From Klebsiella pneumoniae (GTDB lineage: Bacteria; Pseudomonadota; Gammaproteobacteria; Enterobacterales; Enterobacteriaceae): a stretch of 64,000 nt of DNA. This document shows positions 49,392 through 59,178 of the stretch, one piece after another; the first letter of the stretch is position 1, and each line of letters starts with the position of its first letter. The notes beneath the pieces are model-generated. The model saw only the letters and a program-made list of their open reading frames with translations, was not told where the DNA came from and did no database searches. The DNA is taken from positions 1,550,841 to 1,614,840 of the forward strand of contig NZ_KN046818.1 of the NCBI RefSeq assembly GCF_000742135.1, in the 5' to 3' direction. A program made the position numbers and the translations under genes.

Positions 49392-50497
49392 GGCGCCAGG
49401 CGTAGCGCTGTTTTCGGTACACAGCTGCAGGCGAGAATAGTGCCATCCCCGGCAACCGCGTTTTTCTTTAACGGACTCACTTCTCCCTCTTCCAGCCGGA
49501 TGCGGCAGCTGCCGCAGATCCCCGCCCGACACGAATAGGGTACGCGAATGCCCTGTTGTTCCAGTTGCTCCAGCAGCACCTGCTGGTTATTGCCGGTAAA
49601 CTGTTGACCCTGCCATTCGATGGCAACCGTAGCCTGCAGCTGCGCCTCGGGAGCCGGGGTATCGTCGCTTTCACCTGCCCCGTAGGCTTTCGCCGGGCCG
49701 CGGGTAAGGATTTCCACTTCATCACCCACCCGGATCACCCCGCTGTTGCGGGCAATCAGGTTCTGGCCAAAATCGACATCGCCATTGTCCAGCGCGGTAC
49801 GAAAACGCTTTAAGGTTTCCAGCGGCTCCCCGGCGGGATGCTTCTGACCGCGCTCCGGGCTGACGGTGGTAAAAATGCAGCGGCTGCACGGCTTAGCGAC
49901 ATCAAACACCACCTCGCCGATGCGGATCACTTTCCAGCTATCTTCATCCCAGGCCGCCGCGCCGGTGACCACAAGGTTAGGGCGAAACTGTTCTATGCTT
50001 ACGCTGGCCGGGCAGCGCTGTTGCAGATCGCGCAGGGAGGCCTCGTTAGCCAGCAGGTAAGGGTAGCCGTCGGCGAAGGAGAGCGGCACCGCATCATGGC
50101 GCTTTACCCGGCGGGTTAGCTGCGGCCCCAGCCAGCGCAGCTGGACATCGCGCTTGAAAAAGCCGCTGAGCCACTGGTTAACGGCGGCGGGCGCGATGAG
50201 GGCGGTAAAATGGTTGCCCCAGACTTCGGTCGGCTCGGCCTGCGTGGCGAAATCGCTAAAACGCACCACGGCGCTGCTGCCGTCCGGTGCGGTCAGGTGA
50301 AGGCCATCATGCAGCGGCGCCGGAATAAATTTCACCATTTGCGGAAACTGGCGAGCGGTAATAAAGGTCCCGTCGGTTTCGGTGACCATAAACAGACGAT
50401 CGAAGGCCAGGCCGCTGATATCAGCAAAGGCGTGGGTCAGGCCTATGCCGCGCATGGATTTAACAGGATGAATAAAAAGTCGCGATAGCGTTACCAT
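49388..50497 (-). CDS. ycbX: YcbX, MOSC and 2Fe-2S ferredoxin domain protein
   Basis: 369 residues. N-terminal MOSC-N and MOSC domains (about 1-265, [14 protein letters not shown] and [14 protein letters not shown]) that handle molybdenum cofactor, and a C-terminal plant-type ferredoxin domain (about 285-369) with CRAGICGSC and a later CSCV. In E. coli it reduces N-hydroxylated base analogues such as 6-N-hydroxylaminopurine. The 3' end touches zapC; upstream is the divergent rlmL promoter. Confidence 0.93.
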   Translation of the reverse strand: MVTLSRLFIHPVKSMRGIGLTHAFADISGLAFDRLFMVTETDGTFITARQFPQMVKFIPAPLHDGLHLTAPDGSSAVVRFSDFATQAEPTEVWGNHFTALIAPAAVNQWLSGFFKRDVQLRWLGPQLTRRVKRHDAVPLSFADGYPYLLANEASLRDLQQRCPASVSIEQFRPNLVVTGAAAWDEDSWKVIRIGEVVFDVAKPCSRCIFTTVSPERGQKHPAGEPLETLKRFRTALDNGDVDFGQNLIARNSGVIRVGDEVEILTRGPAKAYGAGESDDTPAPEAQLQATVAIEWQGQQFTGNNQQVLLEQLEQQGIRVPYSCRAGICGSCRIRLEEGEVSPLKKNAVAGDGTILACSCVPKTALRLAP

Positions 50498-50535
50498 ACG
50501 CTGCCTCCGGGTTCCAAAAATAAGCCTATAACTTT

Positions 50536-50563
50536 ATGACATAGGGCACATATTGGCTATAAT
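50536..50563 (+). promoter_or_regulatory. Sigma-70 promoter of rlmL
   Basis: ATGACA (50536-50541), a 16-bp spacer and consensus TATAAT (50558-50563), 33 bp before the rlmL start. Confidence 0.7.
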
Positions 50564-50596
50564 GCGCACCAATTTTCTTTAAGTAAAAGTGACGAT

Positions 50597-52702
50597 ATGA
50601 ATTCTCTGTTTGCCAGTACGGCTCGTGGGCTGGAAGAGCTGTTAAAAACTGAACTGGAAGGGCTTGGCGCGACGGACTGCCAGGTAGTCCAGGGCGGGGT
50701 CCATTTTCAGGGGGATACGCGCCTGCTGTATCAAAGCCTGATGTGGAGCCGGCTGGCTTCGCGCATCATGCTGCCGCTGGGCGAATGTCGCGTATACAGC
50801 GATCTGGATCTGTACCTCGGCGTACAGGCCATTCCGTGGACGGAGATGTTCAACCCTGGCGCCACCTTCGCGGTGCATTTTAGCGGCCTCAATGACGAGA
50901 TCCGTAACAGCCAGTACGGCGCGCTGAAGGTTAAAGACGCCATTGTCGACAGCTTCACCCGTAAGAATCTACCGCGCCCGAACGTCGATCGTGAGTCGCC
51001 CGATCTGCGGATCAACGTCTGGCTGAACAAAGAGACGGCGCACATCTCGCTGGATCTGAGCGGCGAAGGCCTGCACCTGCGCGGCTATCGCGATGGTACC
51101 GGAATGGCGCCGATCAAAGAAAACCTCGCGGCGGCGATCGTCATGCGCTCTGGCTGGGTACCAGGTACGCCGCTGCTCGATCCGATGTGCGGCTCCGGTA
51201 CCCTGCTGATTGAAGCGGCGATGCTGGCGACCGACCGCGCGCCGGGCCTGCACCGCGGCCACTGGGGCTTTGGCGGCTGGGCGCAGCACGATGACGCCAT
51301 CTGGAAAGAGGTGAAGGCGGAAGCGCAAACCCGCGCTCGTCAGGGATTGGCAGCGTATGAGTCACGCTTCTACGGCTCAGACGTCGACGCGCGCGTAATC
51401 GAGCGCGCGCGCCGCAACGCCCGCCGCGCCGGCATTGGCGAGCTGATCGATTTTGACGTGAAAGACGTCGCCCAACTGAACAACCCGCTGCCGAAAGGCC
51501 CGTACGGGACGGTGATCAGTAACCCGCCGTACGGCGAACGTCTGGAAAGCGAGCCAGCGCTGATCGCTCTGCACAGCCTGCTTGGCCGGATAATGAAAAG
51601 TCAGTTCGGCGGCTGGAACCTGTCGGTATTCAGCGCTTCGCCGGAGCTGCTGAGTTGCCTGCAGCTGCGTGCCGACAAGCAGTTTAAAGCCAAGAACGGC
51701 CCGCTGGACTGCGTGCAGAAGAATTATCACCTGGCGGAGAGCGAAGGCGGCAAGCCGGCGATGCTGGCGGAGGATTTTGCTAACCGTCTGCGTAAAAACC
51801 TGAAGAAGTTTGAAAAATGGGCCCGCCAGGAAGGAATCGAATGCTATCGCCTGTACGATGCTGATCTACCGGAATACAACGTGGCCATTGACCGCTATGC
51901 CGACTGGGTGGTGGTCCAGGAGTATGCCCCGCCGAAAACCGTCGACGCGCATAAGGCGCGCCAGCGTCTGTTCGACATCATCGCTGCGACTATCGCCGTA
52001 CTGGACATGGCGCCTAACAAGCTGGTGCTGAAAACCCGTGAACGGCAGAAGGGGAAAAACCAGTATCAGAAGATGGCGGAGAAGGGCGACTTTATTGAGG
52101 TACAGGAGTATAACGCGCGCCTGTGGGTCAACCTCACCGACTACCTGGATACCGGTCTGTTCCTCGACCACCGTATCGCCCGTCGCATGCTTGGCCAGAT
52201 GAGTAAAGGTAAGGACTTCCTGAACCTGTTCTCCTATACCGGCAGCGCCAGCGTCCACGCAGGCCTCGGCGGTGCGCGATCCACCACCACGGTGGATATG
52301 TCACGCACCTACCTGGAGTGGGCGGAACGCAACCTGCGTCTCAATGGCCTGACCGGCCGCGCGCATCGCCTGATGCAAGCGGACGTGCTGGGTTGGCTGC
52401 GGGAGAGCACCGAACAGTTCGATCTGATCTTTATCGATCCACCGACCTTTTCCAACTCCAAACGAATGGAAGATGCGTTTGACGTCCAGCGCGATCACAT
52501 TCGCCTGATGACCGATCTAAAACGTCTGCTGCGTAAAGGCGGCACCATTATGTTCTCGAATAACAAACGCGGTTTCCGTATGGATCATGACGGGCTGGCG
52601 GCGCTTGGCCTGAAGGCGCAAGAGATTTCGCAAAAAACGCTGTCGCAGGATTTTGCCCGCAACCGTCAGATCCACAACTGCTGGCTGATTACCGCAGCCT
52701 GA
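50597..52702 (+). CDS. rlmL: Bifunctional 23S rRNA methyltransferase RlmKL
   Basis: 701 residues, one shorter than E. coli. THUMP domain (about 45-155), then the RlmL methyltransferase with [14 protein letters not shown] and NPPYGERL (m2G2445), and the RlmK methyltransferase with [17 protein letters not shown] and [11 protein letters not shown] (m7G2069). A natural fusion of two 50S-assembly enzymes. It is 12 bp ahead of uup and probably cotranscribed. Confidence 0.97.
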   Translation: MNSLFASTARGLEELLKTELEGLGATDCQVVQGGVHFQGDTRLLYQSLMWSRLASRIMLPLGECRVYSDLDLYLGVQAIPWTEMFNPGATFAVHFSGLNDEIRNSQYGALKVKDAIVDSFTRKNLPRPNVDRESPDLRINVWLNKETAHISLDLSGEGLHLRGYRDGTGMAPIKENLAAAIVMRSGWVPGTPLLDPMCGSGTLLIEAAMLATDRAPGLHRGHWGFGGWAQHDDAIWKEVKAEAQTRARQGLAAYESRFYGSDVDARVIERARRNARRAGIGELIDFDVKDVAQLNNPLPKGPYGTVISNPPYGERLESEPALIALHSLLGRIMKSQFGGWNLSVFSASPELLSCLQLRADKQFKAKNGPLDCVQKNYHLAESEGGKPAMLAEDFANRLRKNLKKFEKWARQEGIECYRLYDADLPEYNVAIDRYADWVVVQEYAPPKTVDAHKARQRLFDIIAATIAVLDMAPNKLVLKTRERQKGKNQYQKMAEKGDFIEVQEYNARLWVNLTDYLDTGLFLDHRIARRMLGQMSKGKDFLNLFSYTGSASVHAGLGGARSTTTVDMSRTYLEWAERNLRLNGLTGRAHRLMQADVLGWLRESTEQFDLIFIDPPTFSNSKRMEDAFDVQRDHIRLMTDLKRLLRKGGTIMFSNNKRGFRMDHDGLAALGLKAQEISQKTLSQDFARNRQIHNCWLITAA

Positions 52703-52714
52703 AAGGAATAAATA

Positions 52715-54622
52715 ATGTCACTGATTAGTATGCACGGCGCCTGGCTTTCCTTCAGCGATGCGCCGCTGCTGGATAATGCCGAGCTGCATATTGAAGATAA
52801 CGAACGCGTCTGCCTCGTCGGACGCAACGGCGCCGGTAAATCTACCCTGATGAAGATCCTCAACCGCGAACAGGGGCTGGATGACGGACGCATCATTTAT
52901 GAACAGGACCTGATCGTGGCGCGTCTGCAGCAGGATCCGCCGCGGAACGTTGCTGGTACGGTATACGATTTTGTCGCCGAAGGGATCGCCGAGCAGGCGG
53001 CTTATCTGAAAGCCTACCATGACGTGTCGCATCAGGTGATGACCGATCCGAGCGACAAAAATTTAAATGAACTGGCGCGCCTGCAGGAGCAGCTCGATAA
53101 CCTGGGACTATGGCAGCTGGACAGCCGCATTAACGAAGTGATTGAGCAGCTGGGCCTTGACGCCAATGCGCAGCTGGCGTCGCTGTCCGGCGGCTGGCTA
53201 CGTAAAGCGGCGCTGGGCCGCGCCCTGGTCAGTGGGCCGCGCGTGCTGCTGCTGGATGAGCCCACTAACCACCTCGATATCGAAACCATCGACTGGCTGG
53301 AAGGGTTCCTGAAAACCTTTAAAGGCACGATTATCTTTATTTCGCATGACCGTTCCTTTATCCGCAATATGGCGACGCGCATTGTCGACCTCGATCGTGG
53401 CAAGCTGGTGACCTATCCGGGAAATTACGATCAGTATCTCCTCGATAAAGAAGAAGCCCTGCGGGTCGAAGAACTGCAGAATGCGGAATTTGACCGCAAG
53501 CTGGCCCAGGAAGAGGTGTGGATCCGTCAGGGTATCAAAGCGCGCCGGACCCGTAACGAAGGCCGAGTCCGCGCGCTGAAGGCGATGCGCCGCGAGCGCG
53601 GTGAGCGTCGGGAAGTGATGGGCAGCGCGAAGATGCAGGTTGAGGAGGCTTCCCGTTCCGGCAAAATCGTCTTTGAGATGGAAAACGTCAACTATCAGGT
53701 TGACGGCAAAGTGCTGGTGAAGGATTTCTCCGCACAGATCCAGCGCGGCGACAAGATCGCCCTGATCGGCCCCAACGGCTGCGGGAAAACCACGTTGCTG
53801 AAGCTGATGCTCGGCCAGCTGCAGGCCGACAGCGGGCGGATCCATGTTGGCACCAAGCTGGAGGTCGCCTACTTCGACCAGCACCGCGCGGAGTTGGATC
53901 CGGATAAAACGGTGATGGACAACCTGGCGGAAGGCAAACAGGAGGTAATGGTTAACGGTAAACCACGCCATGTGCTGGGTTATCTACAGGACTTCCTGTT
54001 CCATCCAAAACGAGCGATGACCCCGGTACGTGCGCTTTCCGGAGGGGAACGTAACCGCCTGCTGCTGGCCCGGCTGTTCCTGAAACCCAGCAATCTGCTG
54101 ATCCTTGATGAACCGACTAACGACCTCGATGTTGAAACGCTGGAGCTGCTGGAAGAGCTGATCGATGGCTATCAGGGGACCGTGATGCTGGTGAGCCACG
54201 ATCGTCAGTTTGTCGACAATACCGTGACCGAGTGCTGGATCTTCGAAGGCGGCGGTCGTATTGGCCAGTACGTCGGCGGCTATCACGACGCCCGCGGTCA
54301 GCAGGCCCAGTCTTTGGCGCAAAAGCAGACGGTCGTTAAAAAAACGACGGAAGTCGCTCAGCCAAAAGCAGAAACTGTCAAACGCGGCGGGAACAAACTA
54401 AGCTATAACCTGCAGCGCGAGCTGGAACAACTACCGCAGAAGCTGGAGGCTCTCGAGGCCGAACTGCAGACGCTGCAGGATCAGGTTGCCGATCCCGATT
54501 TCTTCGGGCAACCGCACGATCGCACGCAGCAGGTGCTGGCGCAGCTGGCCGAAGCGGAGCAGGCGCTGGAAGCGGCCTTTGAACGCTGGGAATATCTCGA
54601 AGGATTAAAGAACGGCGCCTGA
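52715..54622 (+). CDS. uup: ABC-F ATPase Uup
   Basis: 635 residues. Two ABC domains: GRNGAGKST (36-44) with LSGGWLRKAALGRAL, and GPNGCGKTTLLK (about 350) with LSGGERNRLLLARLF, joined by an ABC-F linker. A C-terminal coiled-coil (about 555-635, LQRELEQLPQKLEALEAEL) binds DNA in E. coli. Linked to suppression of precise transposon excision and to ribosome rescue or assembly. Lies between rlmL and pqiA with short gaps, so likely part of the same transcript. Confidence 0.96.
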   Translation: MSLISMHGAWLSFSDAPLLDNAELHIEDNERVCLVGRNGAGKSTLMKILNREQGLDDGRIIYEQDLIVARLQQDPPRNVAGTVYDFVAEGIAEQAAYLKAYHDVSHQVMTDPSDKNLNELARLQEQLDNLGLWQLDSRINEVIEQLGLDANAQLASLSGGWLRKAALGRALVSGPRVLLLDEPTNHLDIETIDWLEGFLKTFKGTIIFISHDRSFIRNMATRIVDLDRGKLVTYPGNYDQYLLDKEEALRVEELQNAEFDRKLAQEEVWIRQGIKARRTRNEGRVRALKAMRRERGERREVMGSAKMQVEEASRSGKIVFEMENVNYQVDGKVLVKDFSAQIQRGDKIALIGPNGCGKTTLLKLMLGQLQADSGRIHVGTKLEVAYFDQHRAELDPDKTVMDNLAEGKQEVMVNGKPRHVLGYLQDFLFHPKRAMTPVRALSGGERNRLLLARLFLKPSNLLILDEPTNDLDVETLELLEELIDGYQGTVMLVSHDRQFVDNTVTECWIFEGGGRIGQYVGGYHDARGQQAQSLAQKQTVVKKTTEVAQPKAETVKRGGNKLSYNLQRELEQLPQKLEALEAELQTLQDQVADPDFFGQPHDRTQQVLAQLAEAEQALEAAFERWEYLEGLKNGA

Positions 54623-54636
54623 GCCGAGGAGTTGTC

Positions 54637-55905
54637 ATGTGCGATCATCATCATGCTGCGCGACATATTCTATGTCCCCAATGTGATTTGCTGGTGGCTT
54701 TGCCGCAGCTTGAGCATCGCCAGAAAGCCGCCTGCCCGCGCTGCGGTACAACGTTAACCACCACGTGGGACGCGCCTCGCCAGCGTCCCACGGCGTATGC
54801 GCTGGTCGCGCTGTTTATGCTGCTGCTGGCCAACCTGTTCCCTTTTATCTATATGAAAGTGGGCGGCATCAGTAGCGAAATAGAGCTGCTGGAAATTCCC
54901 AACGTACTGTTTACCGAGGATTACGCCAGTCTCGGGACTTTCTTTTTACTCTTTGTTCAATTAGTGCCGGCGTTTTGCCTGGTCACCATTTTGCTGCTGG
55001 TTAATCGGGTCAGAATGCCTGCCGGCCTGAAGACGTTCCTTGCGCGAATTCTCTTTCAACTGAAAACCTGGGGCATGGCGGAGATCTTTCTTGCCGGCGT
55101 ACTGGTGAGCTTCGTCAAGCTGATGGCCTACGGTGATATCGGCATCGGTCTGAGCTTTGTTCCCTGGTGTATGTTTTGCCTGCTGCAGTTACGTACTTTT
55201 CAGTGCGTCGACCGCCGCTGGCTATGGGATGATATTGCCCCCATGCCGGCCATTACCCAGCCGCTGAAGGTCGGGGTGACCGGTATCCGTCAGGGGCTGC
55301 GCTCCTGTGCCTGCTGTACGGCGGTGTTGCCGGTCGATCAGACCGTCTGCCCGCGCTGTAACAGTAAAGGAACGGCGCGGCGCAAAAATAGCCTGCAGTG
55401 GACGCTGGCGCTGCTGGTGACGTCATTTATCCTTTATCTCCCTGCCAACATTATGCCGATCATGATCACCGATCTGCTGGGCGATAAAATGCCATCGACC
55501 ATTATGGCCGGGGTGATTTTACTGTGGAGCGAAGGTTCTTATCCGGTGGCGCTGGTGATCTTTATCGCCAGTATTATGGTGCCGACGCTGAAGATGATCG
55601 CTATCGCCTGGTTGTGCTGGAACGCCAACGGCAACGGCGCGCGAGATTCGGAGCGCATGCATCTGATCTATGAGGTGGTGGAATTTGTTGGCCGCTGGTC
55701 AATGATTGACGTTTTTGTCATCGCCGTGCTCTCTGCGCTGGTCCGCATGGGAGGGTTAATGAATATCTATCCAGCCATCGGCGCGGTCATGTTTGCGCTG
55801 GTGGTGGTGATGACCATGTTTTCAGCCATGACGTTTGATCCCCGTTTACTGTGGGATCGTGAGCCAGATTCAAGCCATGAGGAAATACAACAACATGGAA
55901 AATAA
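54637..55905 (+). CDS. pqiA: PqiA, inner membrane component of lipid-transport system
   Basis: 422 residues with two repeats, each a CxxC...CxxC zinc-ribbon-like segment (LCPQCDLLV and ACPRCGTTL; SCACCTAVL and VCPRCNSKG) followed by about four membrane helices. Integral partner of the MCE protein PqiB in the Pqi intermembrane lipid-transport system; paraquat-inducible in E. coli. It overlaps pqiB by 11 bp. Confidence 0.95.
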   Translation: MCDHHHAARHILCPQCDLLVALPQLEHRQKAACPRCGTTLTTTWDAPRQRPTAYALVALFMLLLANLFPFIYMKVGGISSEIELLEIPNVLFTEDYASLGTFFLLFVQLVPAFCLVTILLLVNRVRMPAGLKTFLARILFQLKTWGMAEIFLAGVLVSFVKLMAYGDIGIGLSFVPWCMFCLLQLRTFQCVDRRWLWDDIAPMPAITQPLKVGVTGIRQGLRSCACCTAVLPVDQTVCPRCNSKGTARRKNSLQWTLALLVTSFILYLPANIMPIMITDLLGDKMPSTIMAGVILLWSEGSYPVALVIFIASIMVPTLKMIAIAWLCWNANGNGARDSERMHLIYEVVEFVGRWSMIDVFVIAVLSALVRMGGLMNIYPAIGAVMFALVVVMTMFSAMTFDPRLLWDREPDSSHEEIQQHGK

Positions 55906-57532
55906 GAGCGGAGAAGCGAAAGTGCAGAAGGTGAAGAACTGGTCACCGGTGTGGATCTTCCCTATCGTCACTGCGCTGATCGGGGCATGGATCCTGTTTT
56001 ATCATTACAGCCATCAGGGGCCTGAGGTCACGCTGATCACCACCAATGCGGAAGGGATTGAAGGGGGAAAAACCCGGATCAAGAGCCGCAGCGTAGACGT
56101 TGGGGTGGTGGAGAGCGCGACGCTGACCGACGATCTCACCCACGTGGAAATCAAAGCCCGCCTCAATTCCGGGATGCAGAAGCTGCTGCACAACGATTCC
56201 GTCTTCTGGGTGGTAAAGCCGCAGGTTGGGCGCGAGGGGATCAGCGGTCTTGGGACATTGTTGTCCGGGGCCTATATTGAACTGCAGCCGGGAACGAAAG
56301 GTTCGGTGCCAGCGCAGTATCCGCTACTGGATTCTCCGCCGCTGGCCTCGCCGGATGCCAAGGGGATCCGTATTCTGCTGGAAAGCAGCAAGGCGGGCCA
56401 GCTGTCGCCGGGCGATCCGGTGTTGTTCCGCGGCTATCGCGTGGGGTCAGTGGAAACCAGCACCTTCGACACGCAGAAACGTCGTATAACTTACCAGCTG
56501 TTCATCAATGCGCCGAACGATCGCCTGGTGACCACCAACGTTCGTTTCTGGAAGGACAGCGGGATCGCTGTAGATTTGACCTCGGCGGGGATGCGCGTCG
56601 AGATGGGCTCGCTGTCGACGCTGTTTGGCGGCGGGGTGAGCTTCGATATTCCTGAAGGACTGGACCTCGGCGAGCCGGTGGCGAATAAAACGGAATACCA
56701 TCTGTTTGACGATCAGAAGAGCATCCAGGATTCAGTCTTTACCGAGCATATCGATTACGTCATGTTCTTCAAAGACTCGGTTCGCGGCCTGCAGCCGGGC
56801 GCGCCGGTGGAGTTCCGCGGTATCCGTCTGGGCACCGTCGGCAAAGTGCCGTTCTTTATTCCGGGGCTGAAGCAGCGTTTGAACGATGACTATCGTATTC
56901 CAGTGGAAGTGCGGGTTGAACCGCAACGGCTGATTAATCAGCTTGGCGGCGATCCGAATATTCGCGCCCACATTGACGATCTGATCAACCGCGGACTGCG
57001 CGGCTCGCTGAAAACCGGTAACCTTGTGACCGGCGCGCTGTATATCGATCTCGACTTCTATCCGAAGGCGCCCCCGCGCGGGAAAATACAGGAGTTTAAC
57101 GGCTATCCGATTATCCCGACCATCAGCGGTGGACTGGCACAGATCCAGCAGCGTCTGATGGATGCGCTGGATAAGATTAATAACCTGCCGATTAATCCGC
57201 TGCTGGAGCAGGCGACCAGCACCCTGGCGCAGAGCGAGAAGACGATGCAGCACGTGCAGACCACGCTGGATAATCTGAATAAGATCACCTCCAGCCAGTC
57301 AATGCAGCAGCTGCCCGCCGATATGCAGACGACGCTGCGTGAACTGAACCGTAGCATGCAGGGCTTCCAGCCGGGCTCTGCGGCCTACAATAAGATGGTG
57401 GCCGATATGCAGCGTCTGGATCAGGTGCTGCGTGAGCTGCAGCCGGTTCTGAAAACGCTAAATGATAAGAGCAATGCGCTGGTATTTGAGGCGAAGGATA
57501 AAAAAGATCCACAGCCGAAGGGAGCGAAATAA
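55895..57532 (+). CDS. pqiB: PqiB, MCE-domain intermembrane transport protein
   Basis: 545 residues from ATG 55895 (MENKSGEAKVQKVKNWSP), close to the 546 of E. coli. One N-terminal membrane helix (WIFPIVTALIGAWILFYHYS), three MCE domains (about 40-140, 155-260 and 280-390; GIEGGKTRIKSRSVDVGVV, GDPVLFRGYRVGSV and GAPVEFRGIRLGTV) and a C-terminal helical needle (about 430-520) that spans the periplasm. An upstream in-frame start at 55835 lies inside pqiA and is rejected. Confidence 0.95.
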   Translation: MENKSGEAKVQKVKNWSPVWIFPIVTALIGAWILFYHYSHQGPEVTLITTNAEGIEGGKTRIKSRSVDVGVVESATLTDDLTHVEIKARLNSGMQKLLHNDSVFWVVKPQVGREGISGLGTLLSGAYIELQPGTKGSVPAQYPLLDSPPLASPDAKGIRILLESSKAGQLSPGDPVLFRGYRVGSVETSTFDTQKRRITYQLFINAPNDRLVTTNVRFWKDSGIAVDLTSAGMRVEMGSLSTLFGGGVSFDIPEGLDLGEPVANKTEYHLFDDQKSIQDSVFTEHIDYVMFFKDSVRGLQPGAPVEFRGIRLGTVGKVPFFIPGLKQRLNDDYRIPVEVRVEPQRLINQLGGDPNIRAHIDDLINRGLRGSLKTGNLVTGALYIDLDFYPKAPPRGKIQEFNGYPIIPTISGGLAQIQQRLMDALDKINNLPINPLLEQATSTLAQSEKTMQHVQTTLDNLNKITSSQSMQQLPADMQTTLRELNRSMQGFQPGSAAYNKMVADMQRLDQVLRELQPVLKTLNDKSNALVFEAKDKKDPQPKGAK

Positions 57533-58095
57533 TGAAAAAATGGTTACTGGCGGCAGCCGTATGCGTACTGACGGCGTGCAGTAGCGGCGGGGAAAGCAAG
57601 ACATACTATCAGCTACCGGTTGTGCAGGGCGGCGCGCAGAGCGCCGCCAGTCAGGGGGCACGTCTGCTGTGGGTAGAGCAGGTCAGCATCCCGGATTATC
57701 TGGCGGGTAACGGGGTGGTCTATCAGACCACCGACGTGCAGTATGTGATCGCCAATAATAATCTGTGGGCCAGTCCGCTGGATCAGCAGCTGCGCACTAC
57801 GCTGGTGGCAAATCTCAGCCAGCAGTTGCCCGGCTGGGTAGTGTCGTCCCAGCCGCTGGGGAGCGAGCAGGATACCCTCAACGTTGCGGTCAATGGCTTT
57901 CATGGTCGCTATGACGGGCGGGTTATCGTTAGCGGTGAGTGGCTGCTGAAGCATCAGGGACAGCTGATTAAGCGCCCGTTTAACATCGTCCTCAGGCAGG
58001 AACAGGATGGTTATGACGCGATGGTCAAGACCCTGGCGCAGGCGTGGAGCCAAGAGGCGGCTGCTATTGCCAGCGAGCTTAATCGTCTGCCATAA
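57532..58095 (+). CDS. pqiC: PqiC, outer membrane lipoprotein
   Basis: 187 residues. Lipoprotein signal MKKWLLAAAVCVLTAC with lipobox LTAC and lipidated Cys16; residues after Cys are SSGG, which favours outer-membrane sorting. Forms the outer-membrane partner of the PqiB needle. The pqiB stop and pqiC start share a base (TAATG). Confidence 0.95.
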   Translation: MKKWLLAAAVCVLTACSSGGESKTYYQLPVVQGGAQSAASQGARLLWVEQVSIPDYLAGNGVVYQTTDVQYVIANNNLWASPLDQQLRTTLVANLSQQLPGWVVSSQPLGSEQDTLNVAVNGFHGRYDGRVIVSGEWLLKHQGQLIKRPFNIVLRQEQDGYDAMVKTLAQAWSQEAAAIASELNRLP

Positions 58096-58116
58096 GTAAA
58101 ATTCATCATAATGATC

Positions 58117-58154
58117 TGCCGCGCGGTTCACCTGGGCCGCGCGGCATTTTTTTT
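58117..58154 (+). terminator. Terminator of the pqi operon
   Basis: Perfect 10-bp stem TGCCGCGCGG-TTCACCTGGG-CCGCGCGGCA followed by eight T. Ends the rlmL/uup-pqiABC transcription. Confidence 0.95.
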
Positions 58155-58348
58155 GCCAGGTCAGTTTGTTACCGGCGGCTGCGCCGAGCGAACAAAAAAT
58201 GAACTCTTATATAGGTCACAAATATGACACTGGCGTGAATTTTGCGCATTGACGTTGCCTTCTTTTCGCGGTATTCGTAACCCGTGGCTGCACAATTTGC
58301 GACCACTGTTTTCTTTTCCACCAGATCAAAGAATGAGGGAAACGAGGC

Positions 58349-58516
58349 ATGAAGAGACAAAAACGAGATCGCCTGGAACGGGCACACCAACGCGGATATC
58401 AGGCGGGTATCGCGGGAAGATCGAAAGAAATGTGTCCATACCAGAGCCTGAATCAACGCTCATGGTGGCTGGGAGGCTGGCGAGAAGCCATGGAGGACAG
58501 GGTACTAACGGCCTGA
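58349..58516 (+). CDS. rmf: Ribosome modulation factor
   Basis: 55 residues from ATG 58349 to TGA 58514-58516, MKRQKRDRLERAHQRGYQAG to EAMEDRVLTA, nearly identical to E. coli Rmf. It dimerises 70S ribosomes into inactive 100S particles in stationary phase and is strongly basic. GAGGC lies just upstream, and TTGACG at 58249-58254 is a candidate -35 about 95 bp ahead, with a poor -10. The gene is easily missed because of its size. Confidence 0.97.
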   Translation: MKRQKRDRLERAHQRGYQAGIAGRSKEMCPYQSLNQRSWWLGGWREAMEDRVLTA

Positions 58517-58534
58517 CACTGTCTCTTTAAAAAA

Positions 58535-58566
58535 GAAGCCTCCGCATAGCGGGGGCTTCGCCTTTT
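58535..58566. terminator. Terminator between rmf and fabA
   Basis: GAAGCCTCCGC-ATA-GCGGGGGCTTC (one G-T pair) with GCCTTTT to the right and an A run to the left, so it serves both convergent genes. Confidence 0.88.
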
Positions 58567-58584
58567 AATCGCTGCTGAATGTTA

Positions 58585-59103
58585 TCAGAAAGCGGAAGTA
58601 TCCTGGAACAGACCCACTTTCAGATCGTTCGCGGTGTAGATCAGACGATCGTCAACCAGCACTTCACCATCTGCAAGTCCCATAATCAGACGACGGTTAA
58701 CAATGCGCTTGAAGTGGATGCGGTAGGTGACTTTTTTCGCGGTCGGCAGAACCTGACCGGTGAATTTCACTTCGCCAACGCCCAGCGCGCGGCCTTTGCC
58801 TTCGCCGCCCAGCCAGCCAAGATAGAACCCGACCAGCTGCCACATAGCATCCAGGCCCAGGCAGCCCGGCATCACCGGATCGCCGATAAAGTGGCAACCG
58901 AAGAACCACAGGTCAGGATTGATGTCGAGTTCTGCCTCAACATAACCTTTATCGTAGTTACCACCGGTTTCGGTCATTTTGATGACGCGGTCCATCATCA
59001 GCATGTTTGGTGCCGGTAACTGCGGGCCTTTCGCGCCGAACAGTTCACCACGACCAGAGGCAAGAAGATCTTCTTTTGTATAGGATTCGCGTTTATCTAC
59101 CAT
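58585..59103 (-). CDS. fabA: 3-hydroxydecanoyl-ACP dehydratase/isomerase
   Basis: 172 residues from ATG 59103-59101 ([19 protein letters not shown]). Makes trans-2-decenoyl-ACP and isomerises it to the cis-3 form, the branch point to unsaturated fatty acids. The hot-dog fold active site has His71 in [12 protein letters not shown] and Asp85 in LGLDAMWQ, counting Met as 1. A longer frame to 59166 runs through the promoter and is rejected. FadR and FabR boxes lie upstream. Confidence 0.97.
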   Translation of the reverse strand: MVDKRESYTKEDLLASGRGELFGAKGPQLPAPNMLMMDRVIKMTETGGNYDKGYVEAELDINPDLWFFGCHFIGDPVMPGCLGLDAMWQLVGFYLGWLGGEGKGRALGVGEVKFTGQVLPTAKKVTYRIHFKRIVNRRLIMGLADGEVLVDDRLIYTANDLKVGLFQDTSAF

Positions 59104-59137
59104 GTTTTCAGTAAGCCTTATTTTAAGTTCGGGACGC

Positions 59138-59178
59138 AGGATAGCTAACACGTGTAAGCTGAACAAGTCCGATCAGTT
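59138..59178 (-). promoter_or_regulatory. fabA promoter with FadR and FabR boxes
   Basis: On the minus strand: AACTGATCGGACTTGTTC (59178-59161) fits the FadR site, and AGCTTACACGTGTTAGCT (59160-59143) is a near-perfect palindrome of FabR type. TTGTTC (-35) and TATCCT (-10, 59143-59138) are 17 bp apart with the FabR palindrome filling the spacer. FadR is expected to activate and FabR to repress. The FadR box overlaps the lonH stop codon. Confidence 0.75.
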
